A stretch of DNA of 36,441 nt from an uncultured Clostridia bacterium (GCA_944387885.1 CALXGR010000020.1:1-36441), one strand, 5' to 3'. Shown: positions 15,695-23,773, counted from the stretch's first letter. Made by a program: numbers and translations. Notes: generated by a model from the letters alone, not told the origin.

Positions 15695-16618
15695 TTACTT
15701 CAGGAAGCCGTTGACGATCTGCTCCTCGGCCTGCTGTTCAGTCAGGCCCAGGGTCATCAGCTTGATAAGCTGTTCCCCGGCGATCTTGCCGATGGCGGCC
15801 TCATGGATGAGGGCGGCGTCAATGTTGTTGGCGGTCAGGCTGGGGCTTGCTTCCACGGTAGCCTGGTCCATGATAATGGCGTCGCACTCGCTGTGGCCGG
15901 CGCAGGGGGCATTGCCGTTGATCTTGCTGTCAAAATACTGGTGGCTGTGGTCCTTGGCCACGCTCCGGCTCTGGAGGTTGACCTTGCTGTCCGCACCGTT
16001 CAGGTCCACCACAAAGTTGGTCTTGGCGGTCTGCTCACCGGTGGTCATGATTTTTTCCTTGACGGTGAGGCTGGCCCCCTCGGCCAGGGTGGCGGTGGTC
16101 ATCCGGTAGGTATCGTCAATGCCGGAGATCTGGGTGGTCTCCATGAGAAGGCTGCTTCCCTCCTCCTGGTAGACAATGGTCTCAGGGTTCATTACGTTCT
16201 TGCCCCGGTTCTCGTCCCCGGTGCCGTAATGCTTTTCAACATACCGGACCTTGGCATTCTTCCCCAGGTGGAAGGTGTGAACACCGTCATGACGGCTTTC
16301 CTGGTTGCCGCAGTTGTGGATGCCGCACCCGGCAATAATGGTCACATCGCAGTCTGCCCCAATGTAAAAGTCATTGTAGACCAGGTCCTTGAGACCGGTC
16401 TGGCTAATGACCACGGGAATATGGACGCTCTCGTTCTTGGTGCCTTCCTTGATGATAATGTCAATGCCCGGCTTGTCGGTCTTGGTAACAATATCAATGT
16501 TGGCGGTAGTGTTCCGGGCGGCACCCTGGCCGTTGGCCCGGATATTGTAAGCTCCGGTGGGCAGAGCATCCAGCTCCGCCACTTCCCGAAGAATATTCAT
16601 CTGCATGGTATCCAGCAT
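15695..16618 (-). CDS. SufB/SufD-family Fe-S assembly scaffold of a minimal SUF-like system
   Basis: A 307-residue member of the SufB/SufD beta-helix family, much shorter than classical SufB (about 470-495). Recognisable elements are GCGIHNCGN (98-105), RYVEKHYG (125-132), QSRSVAKD (216-223), GHSECD (241-246) and HEAAIGKIAGEQL (272-284). It would act as the scaffold on which Fe-S clusters are built, in a cytoplasmic complex with the SufC-like ATPase encoded 16 bp upstream. With no SufS, SufU or second SufB/D gene, this is the two-gene layout described as the SUF-like minimal system (SmsCB) of anaerobes. Cys90, 98, 103, 239 and 245 are candidate ligands. Confidence 0.88.
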   Translation of the reverse strand: MLDTMQMNILREVAELDALPTGAYNIRANGQGAARNTTANIDIVTKTDKPGIDIIIKEGTKNESVHIPVVISQTGLKDLVYNDFYIGADCDVTIIAGCGIHNCGNQESRHDGVHTFHLGKNAKVRYVEKHYGTGDENRGKNVMNPETIVYQEEGSSLLMETTQISGIDDTYRMTTATLAEGASLTVKEKIMTTGEQTAKTNFVVDLNGADSKVNLQSRSVAKDHSHQYFDSKINGNAPCAGHSECDAIIMDQATVEASPSLTANNIDAALIHEAAIGKIAGEQLIKLMTLGLTEQQAEEQIVNGFLK

Positions 16619-16634
16619 GAAATGGTTCCCTCCT

Positions 16635-17351
16635 TTACTGCAGTTTGTCGGTGAGCACCCGGCAGGCGCTGTCGGTGTTCAGCAGCTGGGGCAGCACCTC
16701 CTGACGGGTGCCGTACTGGGCCAGCTGGCCGTCCTTCAGGTAGATGATCTTATCTGCAATGTTCAGAATACGCTCCTGGTGGCTGATGATCATAATGCTG
16801 CCATGGATCTTCTCGTTCATCTTTTCAAAGACCCGGATCAGGTTGTTGAAGCTCCACAGGTCGATACCGGCTTCCGGCTCGTCAAAAACAGTGAGCTTGG
16901 TGTTCCGGGCCATGGCCATGGCAATTTCGATCCGCTTCAGTTCTCCGCCGGAGAGGCTGTCGTTCAGTTCCCGGTCAATGTAGTCCCGGGCGCAGAGACC
17001 CACCTCACTCAGGTAGTTGCAGGCCTGGTTGATGTCGGTGGAACCGCCTGCTGCCAGGGACAGCAGGTCCCGCACCCGCAGGCCCTTGAACCGGACCGGC
17101 TGCTGAAAAGCGTAGCTGATGCCCCGGTTGGCCCGCTCGGTAATGGACAGGTCGGTGATGTCCTCCCCATCCAGCAGGATACGGCCGGAAGTGGGCTTGA
17201 AAATGCCGGCGATCACCTTGGCCAGGGTGGACTTGCCCCCGCCGTTGGGACCGGTAATGGCTACAAAACGGTCTTCCACCGTCAGATTGATGTCTTTCAG
17301 AATTTCTTTGTTGCCTTCTACGGCAAAACTGATATGCTGCAATTCCAGCAT
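16635..17351 (-). CDS. SufC-like Fe-S assembly ATPase
   Basis: A 238-residue ABC-type ATPase. Walker A GPNGGGKST is at 34-42, the ABC signature LSGGE at 133-137 and Walker B VFDEPEAGID at 155-164, with the His of the switch in ISHQER. The SufC trait is the AGIDLWSF stretch after Walker B and the absence of transmembrane partners. It energises the SufB-like scaffold encoded 16 bp downstream. I chose the ATG at 17351 (AGGAGG 8 nt upstream); an upstream TTG at 17381 is rejected. A structured leader of about 185 nt precedes it. Confidence 0.9.
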   Translation of the reverse strand: MLELQHISFAVEGNKEILKDINLTVEDRFVAITGPNGGGKSTLAKVIAGIFKPTSGRILLDGEDITDLSITERANRGISYAFQQPVRFKGLRVRDLLSLAAGGSTDINQACNYLSEVGLCARDYIDRELNDSLSGGELKRIEIAMAMARNTKLTVFDEPEAGIDLWSFNNLIRVFEKMNEKIHGSIMIISHQERILNIADKIIYLKDGQLAQYGTRQEVLPQLLNTDSACRVLTDKLQ

Positions 17352-17542
17352 GGTATTTTCCTCCTGGTTGTTCTTGGGCAAAGCCGGGTTTGCTGCCGGG
17401 GTCCGCCCTATGGTTTCTCCCGGCAGAAGAGGGGAAAATTCTCCCCGCCGGGGTATATTCGTCTCTCCCCTTTACTGGGAAAAGGGGAAAAAATGAGCAA
17501 AACCGGAGGTACTGGGAACCCCCTGATTTGTCATTTCAAGTC
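17352..17542 (-). promoter_or_regulatory. structured leader of the SUF-like operon
   Basis: The leader is unusually long for a two-gene operon. On the minus strand it holds a TCCCCTTT/AAAGGGGA hairpin and, further on, a CCCGGC/GCCGGG helix enclosing a GGGGA/TTCCCC-type inner helix. I could not match it to a known riboswitch. It might simply be an unstructured-start leader with GC-rich hairpins. Confidence 0.4.
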
Positions 17543-17571
17543 ATTATACTAAATTTTTCCTCATTCGTAAA
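17543..17571 (-). promoter_or_regulatory. promoter of the SUF-like operon
   Basis: Minus strand TTTACG (17571-17566), 17-nt spacer, TATAAT (17548-17543). Confidence 0.65.
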
Positions 17572-17605
17572 GGTAAAAAAGCACAGTTCTTTTTCTTCTC
17601 AGGGG

Positions 17606-17634
17606 TTGACAAGGAGAGAAGATTGTGGTACAAG
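17606..17634 (+). promoter_or_regulatory. promoter of the lysine riboswitch transcript
   Basis: TTGACA, 17-nt spacer, TACAAG. The expected start near 17641 is a few bases before the aptamer P1 helix. Confidence 0.75.
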
Positions 17635-17647
17635 TAACCTGTTATTG

Positions 17648-17839
17648 GAATATTTCTAGAGGCGCGGCGTTCAAAAGTAGCTGCTCCGGCCATGGTTTGG
17701 CAAAACCGCCGGGCAGAGAAAGGGACCGCCGCCGAAAGTAAGCCCCCGCCAAGGGTTTTCTTGGGCCATGGGAGAACATCTCATGGACTGTCACCATATC
17801 TTCCCGGATTTGGTGGAGTGCTGTCAGGGAAATGTATCC
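17648..17839 (+). ncRNA. lysine riboswitch (L box)
   Basis: The conserved L-box blocks occur in order: AGAGGCGCGG then TTCAAAAGTAG (near 17658-17680), GAAAGGGACCGCCGCCGAAAG (near 17717), the CTTGGGCCATGGGAG...CTCATGGACTGTCA arm (near 17760-17802), and the closing CTGTC. P1 can form between 17648-17657 and 17829-17839 with one bulged A. A terminator follows at 17855, so lysine binding should stabilise P1 and stop transcription before the NhaC-family gene. The blocks agree with the B. subtilis lysC aptamer as I remember it. Confidence 0.92.
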
Positions 17840-17854
17840 TTTTGGGATTTTATT

Positions 17855-17882
17855 GCCATGGCTGCCCGCCATGGCTTTTTTT
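17855..17882 (+). terminator. riboswitch expression-platform terminator
   Basis: GCCATGG (17855-17861) pairs with CCATGGC (17869-17875) and is followed by seven T. It lies 16 nt after the aptamer and 70 nt before the lysine carrier gene. Confidence 0.88.
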
Positions 17883-17951
17883 ATGCTCCCTTTGGAGATT
17901 TTCCGTAACATCCCAAAATCAAACCATATAAAAAGAAAGGATTGAAGAACA

Positions 17952-19475
17952 ATGTCAGCGGAGTATATTCCCGCCATGTATGCCACCTTCTGGTCTTTGA
18001 TTCCCCCTATCGTCGCCATTGGGCTGGCCCTCATCACCAAGGAAGTGTATTCTTCCCTGTTTATCGGTATTGCCGTAGGAGCCGTGTTTTATTCCGGCTT
18101 CAGCTTTGAAGGCACCATCAACCACATTTTCCAGGGCGGTATCATCAGTGTCCTCAGCGACCCCTACAACGTAGGCATCCTGGTATTCCTGGTCCTGCTG
18201 GGCGTACTGGTCTGCCTGATGAACAAGGCCGGCGGCAGCGCCGCCTTCGGCCAGTGGGCAGCCGACCACATCAAGACCCGGGCCGGCGCTCAGCTTGCCA
18301 CCATGGTCCTGGGCATTCTGATTTTCGTGGACGACTACTTCAACTGCCTCACCGTAGGCAGCGTCATGCGGCCCCTCACCGACAAGCATAAGGTCAGCCG
18401 TGCCAAGCTGGCTTACCTCATCGATTCCACTGCCGCTCCCGTCTGCATTATCGCCCCCATCTCCAGCTGGGCCGCCGCAGTCACCGGCTTTGTCCCCGGT
18501 GAGGACGGCTTCACCCTTTTCATCAACGCCATCCCCTACAACTTCTACGCCCTGCTCACCATTGCCTTCATGATTCTCCTCATCGGAATGAAGGTGGACT
18601 ACGGTCCCATGGCTGCCTTTGAAAAGACCGCCCAGGAGACCGGCAACCTGTTCGGCGGCAAGGAGAGCGTCTTCCCCCAGGAAGAGTCCCGCTCCTCCAA
18701 GGGCAAGGTCATTGACCTGGTCGCTCCCGTGGTAGTGCTCATCATCTGCTGCATCATCGGAATGCTCTACACCGGCGACTTCTTCAGCGGCGTAGGCTTC
18801 GTGGAGGCTTTCTCCGGTTCTGATGCTTCTGTGGGTCTGGCTTACGGCAGCTTCTTTGGACTGCTGTTCACCCTGGTGTTCTACTTCCTGCGCCGGGTGC
18901 TCTCCTTCAAGGATATGATGGACTGCTTCCCTGAGGGCTTCAAGGCCATGGTTCCCGCCATCCTCATCCTCACCTTTGCCTGGAGCCTGAAGGCCATGAC
19001 CGACAGTCTGGGCGCCGGAGAGTTTGTCTCCGAGCTGGTCAAGAGCTCCGCTTCCGGCATGATGAACTTCCTGCCTGCCATCGTCTTTGTGGTGGCCTGC
19101 CTGCTGGCCTTTGCCAGCGGCACCAGCTGGGGCACCTTCGGCATCCTGATCCCCATTGTAGTAGATGCCCTCAGCGGCGTGGACCACACCCTCATGATCA
19201 TCGCCATCTCTGCCTGCATGGCCGGTGCCGTCTGCGGCGACCACTGCAGCCCCATTTCCGACACCACCATTATGGCCAGCGCCGGCGCCCAGAGCGAGCA
19301 CGTAAGCCATGTATCCACCCAGCTGCCCTACGCCATTACCGTGGCGGTCATCAGCTTTGTGGTTTACATTCTGGCCGGATTTGTCCGCAGCTGGATCATC
19401 TGCCTGCCTGTGGGCATCGTCCTCACCGGAGTGGTCCTTCTGGTCATCAAGAAGCGCACCGCTGCCCAGCAGTAA
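17952..19475 (+). CDS. lysW: NhaC-family carrier, probable lysine transporter LysW
   Basis: A 507-residue membrane protein with about 12 helices and NhaC-family features: ILIFVDDYFNCLTVG near residue 125, DSTAAPVCIIAPISSWA near 160-176 and GDHCSPISDTTIMASAGA near 434-451. NhaC proteins are Na+/H+ antiporters, but comparative genomics of the lysine riboswitch regulon assigned the L-box-controlled NhaC-like group to lysine transport and named it LysW. The lysine riboswitch 110 nt upstream therefore argues for lysine uptake rather than pH homeostasis. A modest GAAAGGA site precedes the ATG. The gene is monocistronic, ending at a strong terminator. Confidence 0.88.
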   Translation: MSAEYIPAMYATFWSLIPPIVAIGLALITKEVYSSLFIGIAVGAVFYSGFSFEGTINHIFQGGIISVLSDPYNVGILVFLVLLGVLVCLMNKAGGSAAFGQWAADHIKTRAGAQLATMVLGILIFVDDYFNCLTVGSVMRPLTDKHKVSRAKLAYLIDSTAAPVCIIAPISSWAAAVTGFVPGEDGFTLFINAIPYNFYALLTIAFMILLIGMKVDYGPMAAFEKTAQETGNLFGGKESVFPQEESRSSKGKVIDLVAPVVVLIICCIIGMLYTGDFFSGVGFVEAFSGSDASVGLAYGSFFGLLFTLVFYFLRRVLSFKDMMDCFPEGFKAMVPAILILTFAWSLKAMTDSLGAGEFVSELVKSSASGMMNFLPAIVFVVACLLAFASGTSWGTFGILIPIVVDALSGVDHTLMIIAISACMAGAVCGDHCSPISDTTIMASAGAQSEHVSHVSTQLPYAITVAVISFVVYILAGFVRSWIICLPVGIVLTGVVLLVIKKRTAAQQ

Positions 19476-19482
19476 TTTTTCT

Positions 19483-19516
19483 CTCCGGCCTTTTCCCAAA
19501 GGCCGGAGATTTTTTG
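19483..19516 (+). terminator. terminator of the lysine carrier gene
   Basis: CTCCGGCCTTT and AAAGGCCGGAG form an 11-bp stem on a TCCC loop, followed by a T-run. Confidence 0.92.
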
Positions 19517-19535
19517 TTTCCGATTCCCTTTTTCA

Positions 19536-19564
19536 TTGCATTGCAGCGGGATTTTTTGTATAAT
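19536..19564 (+). promoter_or_regulatory. promoter of the CobT-like gene
   Basis: TTGCAT, 17-nt spacer, TATAAT; start of transcription expected near 19571. Confidence 0.72.
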
Positions 19565-19603
19565 GATTCTCAGTTTCGATTTTTTGACCAGCAGGTGGCA
19601 GCC

Positions 19604-20581
19604 ATGACTTTTACCCAGGCAATTTCCAGAATCACCCCTCCCTCCCCCCAGGCCGAGCAGGCCGCCCGGGACCGTATGGCCCGGATGGGGGAGGACGCCT
19701 GGGCTGCCCTGGGCCGGCTGGGGGAATATCCGCCCCTGCTGGCAGGCTGCACCCGGGAACCCCGGCTCCTTCTGGACAAGCGGACCCTGGTGGTCACCGC
19801 TTCGGAAGGATTTGACCGGCCCCAGGCCCGCCCCGCCCTGGCTGATGCCGCCGCCCGGAAAGGGGCTTTGGGCATTGCCCTCACCCGCACCGGGTGCGGG
19901 ATACTGGGAATCGACCTGACCCCCGGTGCCGCTCCCCTGCCCGGGGTGCTGGCCCGGCCGGTGGAGGGAGGTAGCCCTTTCACCCGCAGTCAGGTCACCG
20001 CCGCCCTCAATCTGGGGGCGGAACTGGGGGAAATGCTCTGGAAGCGGGGGACCCATCTGGTCATTCTCTCCACCGCAGCCCCCTCCCCTGCCCGGACAGC
20101 GGCCCTTGCCGCACGGCTCACCCGCCGGTCCCCTGCCCGGTTTTCTGAAGGAGAGGTCCTGGCCCAGGCCCAAAGTCTGCTGGAACAGTACCAGCCCAGC
20201 CGCCGGTTTTACGCCCTGCTGGAAGCCCTGGCCACCCCGGACATGGTTTTCCTGGCCGGAGTGATGGCCGGCTGCGCTGCCCGGCAGATGGTGGTCTGTC
20301 CGGATGGTCCGGATGCTTTGGCTGCCGCCGCCCTGGTGTCTTTGGCCTGCCCCCGGTTTATCCACAGCTGTTTCTGTTTGGAAGCCGGTTCAGACCCTGT
20401 CCGGCAGGCTCTGATCCAGCTTTTGGAGGGGCATCCCCTGGCCTGCACCGGGACCCGGCTGGGCTGCGGCTACGGTACCCTGACCGCTCTCCCCCTGCTG
20501 GACGGGCTGTCCCATCTCTACCACAGTCTGGCCCCCAGCGGCTGCCCCTATCCCCAGCGGCCCTCCAACGTCTTTCATTGA
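19604..20581 (+). CDS. CobT-like protein with degenerate active site
   Basis: A 325-residue protein whose whole layout follows CobT, the phosphoribosyltransferase that activates 5,6-dimethylbenzimidazole for cobalamin. ISRITPPSPQAEQAARDRMARM and LGRLGEYPPLLAG match the CobT N-terminus, PFTRSQVTAALNLGAELGEML (125-145) the helix before the active site, and FYALLEALATPDMVFLAGV plus RLGCGYGTLTALPLL the C-terminal half. Two catalytic motifs are lost: GEMGIGNTT is replaced by LSTAAPSPART around 155-165, and the catalytic Glu of RLGEGxG is Cys288. The start at 19604 has AGGTGG upstream. It is probably inactive as a transferase, or has a new ligand-binding role. No other cobalamin gene is in the window. 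The frame is intact, so it is not an ordinary pseudogene. Confidence 0.72.
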   Translation: MTFTQAISRITPPSPQAEQAARDRMARMGEDAWAALGRLGEYPPLLAGCTREPRLLLDKRTLVVTASEGFDRPQARPALADAAARKGALGIALTRTGCGILGIDLTPGAAPLPGVLARPVEGGSPFTRSQVTAALNLGAELGEMLWKRGTHLVILSTAAPSPARTAALAARLTRRSPARFSEGEVLAQAQSLLEQYQPSRRFYALLEALATPDMVFLAGVMAGCAARQMVVCPDGPDALAAAALVSLACPRFIHSCFCLEAGSDPVRQALIQLLEGHPLACTGTRLGCGYGTLTALPLLDGLSHLYHSLAPSGCPYPQRPSNVFH

Positions 20582-20607
20582 CTTTTCCGGGGCCCCAAGC
20601 TTATAAT
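20578..20607 (+). promoter_or_regulatory. promoter of the Sel1-repeat gene
   Basis: TTGACT, 18-nt spacer, TATAAT. The -35 box overlaps the stop codon of the CobT-like gene. Confidence 0.72.
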
Positions 20608-20650
20608 TCAGATAAAGGAATGTTTATCAAATCAATAGGAGCAAAAAAGG

Positions 20651-21907
20651 ATGAATCACCAGGCAGAAGACAAAATTGATTTGAAGGATATGAAACTGCT
20701 CCTGGACGAGCATTACGAAAAAGCCGGCGTTCCCCAGGAGACCGGAGACTGCAAAACCGACTACCTCACCGCCCTGGACCTTCTCAACCAAGGAGACCAC
20801 ATGGGCCGCTGGATGATGGAGCGGCTGGCCCTGCGGAACTACCGCCCTGCCATGGCTCTCATGACCATTTTCCTGGCTGCGGAAAACGGAAACCCCAGCG
20901 GCCTGATGGCGCTGGGCCGCATCTACGAAAAAGGCGGGGTCCTGGCCCAGAACCTGGAAAAGGCCGTGGACTGCTATGTGCAGGTATATAAGGTAAAGCC
21001 CGAGTCCGCCCGGGGTGTGCTTTGCCAGCTTCTCCGCCAGCGGCGGGTGGAGCTGTACGGGTGCCTCCGGAAGTATCCCGAGCTGCGGGTGCTGGACCAG
21101 GAACTGGCTGTGGAGATCCGCCGGGAGCGGGAACTGGCCGCCCAGGAAGCCCAGGCGAAGAGCCAGTCCGCCAGCCAGAAAATTCAGGAACAGATGGCCC
21201 AGTTCCAGCGCCGGGCCGACCGGGCCTACCAGCGCCGGTATGAGGACGAGCTGGCCCGCACCGCCCAAATCAGCCTTAAGGCCGCCCAGACCCTTGCCGA
21301 GCGGGAACGCCGCCGGGAAGAATATCTCCAAAAGCATCAGGAACAGATCCGTGCCACCTCTCTGGAAGCCCAGCGGGAAAGCCTGCGGGCCCTTCAGGAA
21401 TATCTCCAGTCCGGATTTTCCAAGGACCAGGAAGACCAGCCGGCCCAGCCTTCCCCTGAACCTGTCCAGGAGGAAGCCCCCGCCCCTTCCAACAAGCAGG
21501 CCGAGCTGCTCCGCCAGCTGGAAAATCTCCGCCATCAGGCCCTGGTGGACCAGGACCCTGAGGCTATGAAGTCCCTGGTCCAGATTTACAGCGAAGGGAA
21601 TCAGGCGGTAGCTCCTGACGAGCAGAAATCCGCTTTCTGGGATCAGTGCTGGAAGCTCTCCCAGGGGGACCCCCAGGCCCTTATTCTGATGGCTCAGAAG
21701 TACGAGGCAGGGAGCCCGCAGCTTCCCCAGGATTTTGCCCGGGCCTTTGACCTGTACCAAAGCCTGGGGCTGACCCGCCCGGCCCTCCGGGTGGCCCAGC
21801 TACTTTCCCGGGCTTATGTCACCGGGGAGTACGGCCTTACCCCCAGCGCCCGGGAATCGGTCTACTGGCAGAACCAGGCCCGGCTTCTGGAAAATCAATT
21901 AAAGTAA
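20651..21907 (+). CDS. Sel1-like repeat protein with central coiled coil
   Basis: A 418-residue soluble protein. Residues about 40-120 and 300-415 contain Sel1/TPR-type helical repeats (for example PSGLMALGRIYEKGG and PQALILMAQKYEAGS), and between them lies a long Gln/Glu/Arg/Ala-rich coiled coil (about 150-255) followed by a Pro-rich linker (about 260-280). There is no signal peptide or membrane segment. Repeats of this kind mediate protein-protein contacts; no enzymatic motif is visible. AGGAG lies about 9 nt before the ATG. It has its own promoter and terminator, so it is monocistronic. Confidence 0.75.
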   Translation: MNHQAEDKIDLKDMKLLLDEHYEKAGVPQETGDCKTDYLTALDLLNQGDHMGRWMMERLALRNYRPAMALMTIFLAAENGNPSGLMALGRIYEKGGVLAQNLEKAVDCYVQVYKVKPESARGVLCQLLRQRRVELYGCLRKYPELRVLDQELAVEIRRERELAAQEAQAKSQSASQKIQEQMAQFQRRADRAYQRRYEDELARTAQISLKAAQTLAERERRREEYLQKHQEQIRATSLEAQRESLRALQEYLQSGFSKDQEDQPAQPSPEPVQEEAPAPSNKQAELLRQLENLRHQALVDQDPEAMKSLVQIYSEGNQAVAPDEQKSAFWDQCWKLSQGDPQALILMAQKYEAGSPQLPQDFARAFDLYQSLGLTRPALRVAQLLSRAYVTGEYGLTPSARESVYWQNQARLLENQLK

Positions 21908-21913
21908 CTTCAA

Positions 21914-21950
21914 GGGAGAGATGAGTTCCCATTTCATCTCTCCCCTTTTT
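21914..21950 (+). terminator. terminator of the Sel1-repeat gene
   Basis: GGGAGAGATGA and TCATCTCTCCC form an 11-bp stem with a 9-nt loop; CTTTTTG follows. Confidence 0.9.
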
Positions 21951-21965
21951 GTTTTAAAAGTGACT

Positions 21966-21993
21966 GAAGGCCGCTCCTGACGGAGCGGCCTTC
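21966..21993 (-). terminator. hairpin downstream of the Amt-PII gene
   Basis: A perfect 12-bp stem GAAGGCCGCTCC/GGAGCGGCCTTC with a TGAC loop. On the minus strand only a short broken T-tract follows, so termination may be partial. Confidence 0.6.
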
Positions 21994-22030
21994 GGCCCAG
22001 GGTAAGAAATAGATAAGGGAGATGGCTTGT

Positions 22031-23773
22031 TTATTCCACATCGGCCAGGGCTGCCAGGTTTTCTTCCCCGGTGCGGACCTTGACCACCTGTGCTACCTGG
22101 TAGACAAAAATCTTGCCGTCCCCGATGTGTCCTGTGTAAAGCGCTTTCTTGGCGGCCTCGATCACCTTTTCCACCGGGATCTGGCCTACAATGACCTCCA
22201 CCTTGATCTTGGGCAGAAGGGTCGCATCCACCACAGCGCCACGGTACAGCTCACCGCTGCCCTTCTGGATGCCGCATCCCATGACCTGGGTCATGGTCAT
22301 GCCGGTGACGCCCAGCTGGTTGAGGGCACGCTTGAGTTGATCGAACTTATTCAGCTTGCAGATAATGGATACCTTGTACATACCGGTATCTTCCAGAAGG
22401 GCAGGCGCCGCCACCTTGACTGCCGCATTTTTCTGGGCCTCGCTGGCCTTGGCGTAGTCGTCCTGGCCCAGGTCTGTGTTCTCGTTGGCTTCCACCACCA
22501 GGGTGTTGGAGCTGTCCATAATGGAGAATCCTGCGTAGGCACTGGGCAGGCCGTGCTCGGTAGCATCCAGGCCCTGGATTTCCTCTTCCTCGCTCACCCG
22601 CAGGCCAAAGGCAGCCCGGATAACCAGGAAGGTGACGGTAATGGTGATCAAAGTCCACAGGCCCACAGAAGCGATGCCGGCCAGTTGGAGGCCCAGCTGA
22701 GTGAAACCGCCGCCGTAGAACAGGCCTACTACACTGTCGTTGCCGGGAGCGCTGGTAGTAGAGAAGAGTCCAACTGCCAGCGTGCCCCAGATGCCGTTCA
22801 TCATATGAACGGCCACGGCGCCAACCGGGTCATCCACCCGCAGCTTATAGTCCAGCAGCCAGACGCCGAAGCAGACCAGCAGGCCGGATACTGCGCCGAT
22901 GATGCAGGCGCCCAGGCAGTCGGTGGTGTCACATCCAGCGGTAATGCCCACCAGACCGGCCAGGGAAGCGTTGAGACACATGGAAATGTCCGGCTTTCCA
23001 TACTTGACCCAGGTGAAGATCATACAGACCACAGTGGCAATGGCAGGAGAAACGGTAGTGGTCAGGAAGATGGAACCCATCTGTGCCACACTGGTGGCAG
23101 CGGCTCCGTTAAAGCCGTACCAACCCAGCCAGAGGATAAAGCAGCCCAGGCAGCCCAGAGGAAGGTTGTGGCCGGGGAAGGCGTTGACCTGGACGGAACC
23201 ATCCTCCTTTTTGGTGAACTTACCGATTCTGGGGCCCAGCATCCAGGCGCCTACCAGGGCGGAAATGCCGCCCACCATGTGGATGGCGCAGGACCCGGCA
23301 AAATCGTGGAATCCCATCTGGGACAGCCAGCCGCCGCCCCAGATCCAGTGGGCTTCAATGGGATAAATCAATGCGGAGATAACGGCAGAGTAGACGCAAT
23401 AGCTGATGAACTTGGTACGCTCTGCCATAGCACCGGAAACAATGGTGGCAGTGGTTGCGCAGAACACCAGGTTAAACACGAAGCTGCTCCAGTCAAATCC
23501 GGCGTAATTGGTAAAGATGTCCAGTCCCGGCCGGCCAATAAACCCGAACAGGTCCTCCCCCAGCAGCAGCCCAAAGCCCAGGGGAATGAATACAACGGTG
23601 CCGATGCAGAAATCCATCAGGTTCTTCATCAGGATGTTGCCGGTGTTTTTGGCCCGGGTGAATCCGGCCTCCACCATGGCAAATCCCGCCTGCATCCAGA
23701 ACACCAGCGCCGCTCCCATGAGAAACCATACAGCAAAGATCTCACCGGTGACAGCAGTCAACAATTCTTCCAT
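22031..23773 (-). CDS. amt: ammonium transporter fused to a PII (GlnB/GlnK) domain
   Basis: A 580-residue fusion. Residues 1-415 are an Amt/AmtB channel with about 11 helices and the pore twin histidines His165 (AIHMVGG) and His323 (AVHMMNG), ending in the AmtB C-tail GLRVSEEEEIQGLDATEHG. A linker (about 416-464) leads to a complete PII domain (465-575): LNQLGVTGMTMTQV, T-loop GCGIQKGSGELYRGAVVD, and the signature GDGKIFVYQVAQVVKVRTGE. PII normally blocks Amt as a separate trimer; here the gate is tethered. The uridylylated Tyr51 of enteric PII is Val here (RGAVV), so control must come from ATP/ADP/2-oxoglutarate only. AAGGAGGG precedes the ATG at 23773. Confidence 0.95.
   Translation of the reverse strand: MEELLTAVTGEIFAVWFLMGAALVFWMQAGFAMVEAGFTRAKNTGNILMKNLMDFCIGTVVFIPLGFGLLLGEDLFGFIGRPGLDIFTNYAGFDWSSFVFNLVFCATTATIVSGAMAERTKFISYCVYSAVISALIYPIEAHWIWGGGWLSQMGFHDFAGSCAIHMVGGISALVGAWMLGPRIGKFTKKEDGSVQVNAFPGHNLPLGCLGCFILWLGWYGFNGAAATSVAQMGSIFLTTTVSPAIATVVCMIFTWVKYGKPDISMCLNASLAGLVGITAGCDTTDCLGACIIGAVSGLLVCFGVWLLDYKLRVDDPVGAVAVHMMNGIWGTLAVGLFSTTSAPGNDSVVGLFYGGGFTQLGLQLAGIASVGLWTLITITVTFLVIRAAFGLRVSEEEEIQGLDATEHGLPSAYAGFSIMDSSNTLVVEANENTDLGQDDYAKASEAQKNAAVKVAAPALLEDTGMYKVSIICKLNKFDQLKRALNQLGVTGMTMTQVMGCGIQKGSGELYRGAVVDATLLPKIKVEVIVGQIPVEKVIEAAKKALYTGHIGDGKIFVYQVAQVVKVRTGEENLAALADVE

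Noticed and set aside
17642..18040. 132-codon minus-strand frame over the lysine riboswitch
   Set aside because: It reads through a clear riboswitch and the start of the carrier gene; no ribosome binding site.
17955..19499. 514-codon minus-strand open frame opposite the NhaC-family gene
   Set aside because: Antisense shadow of a strong membrane-protein gene; composition is Gly/Asp/His-rich and it has no ribosome binding site.
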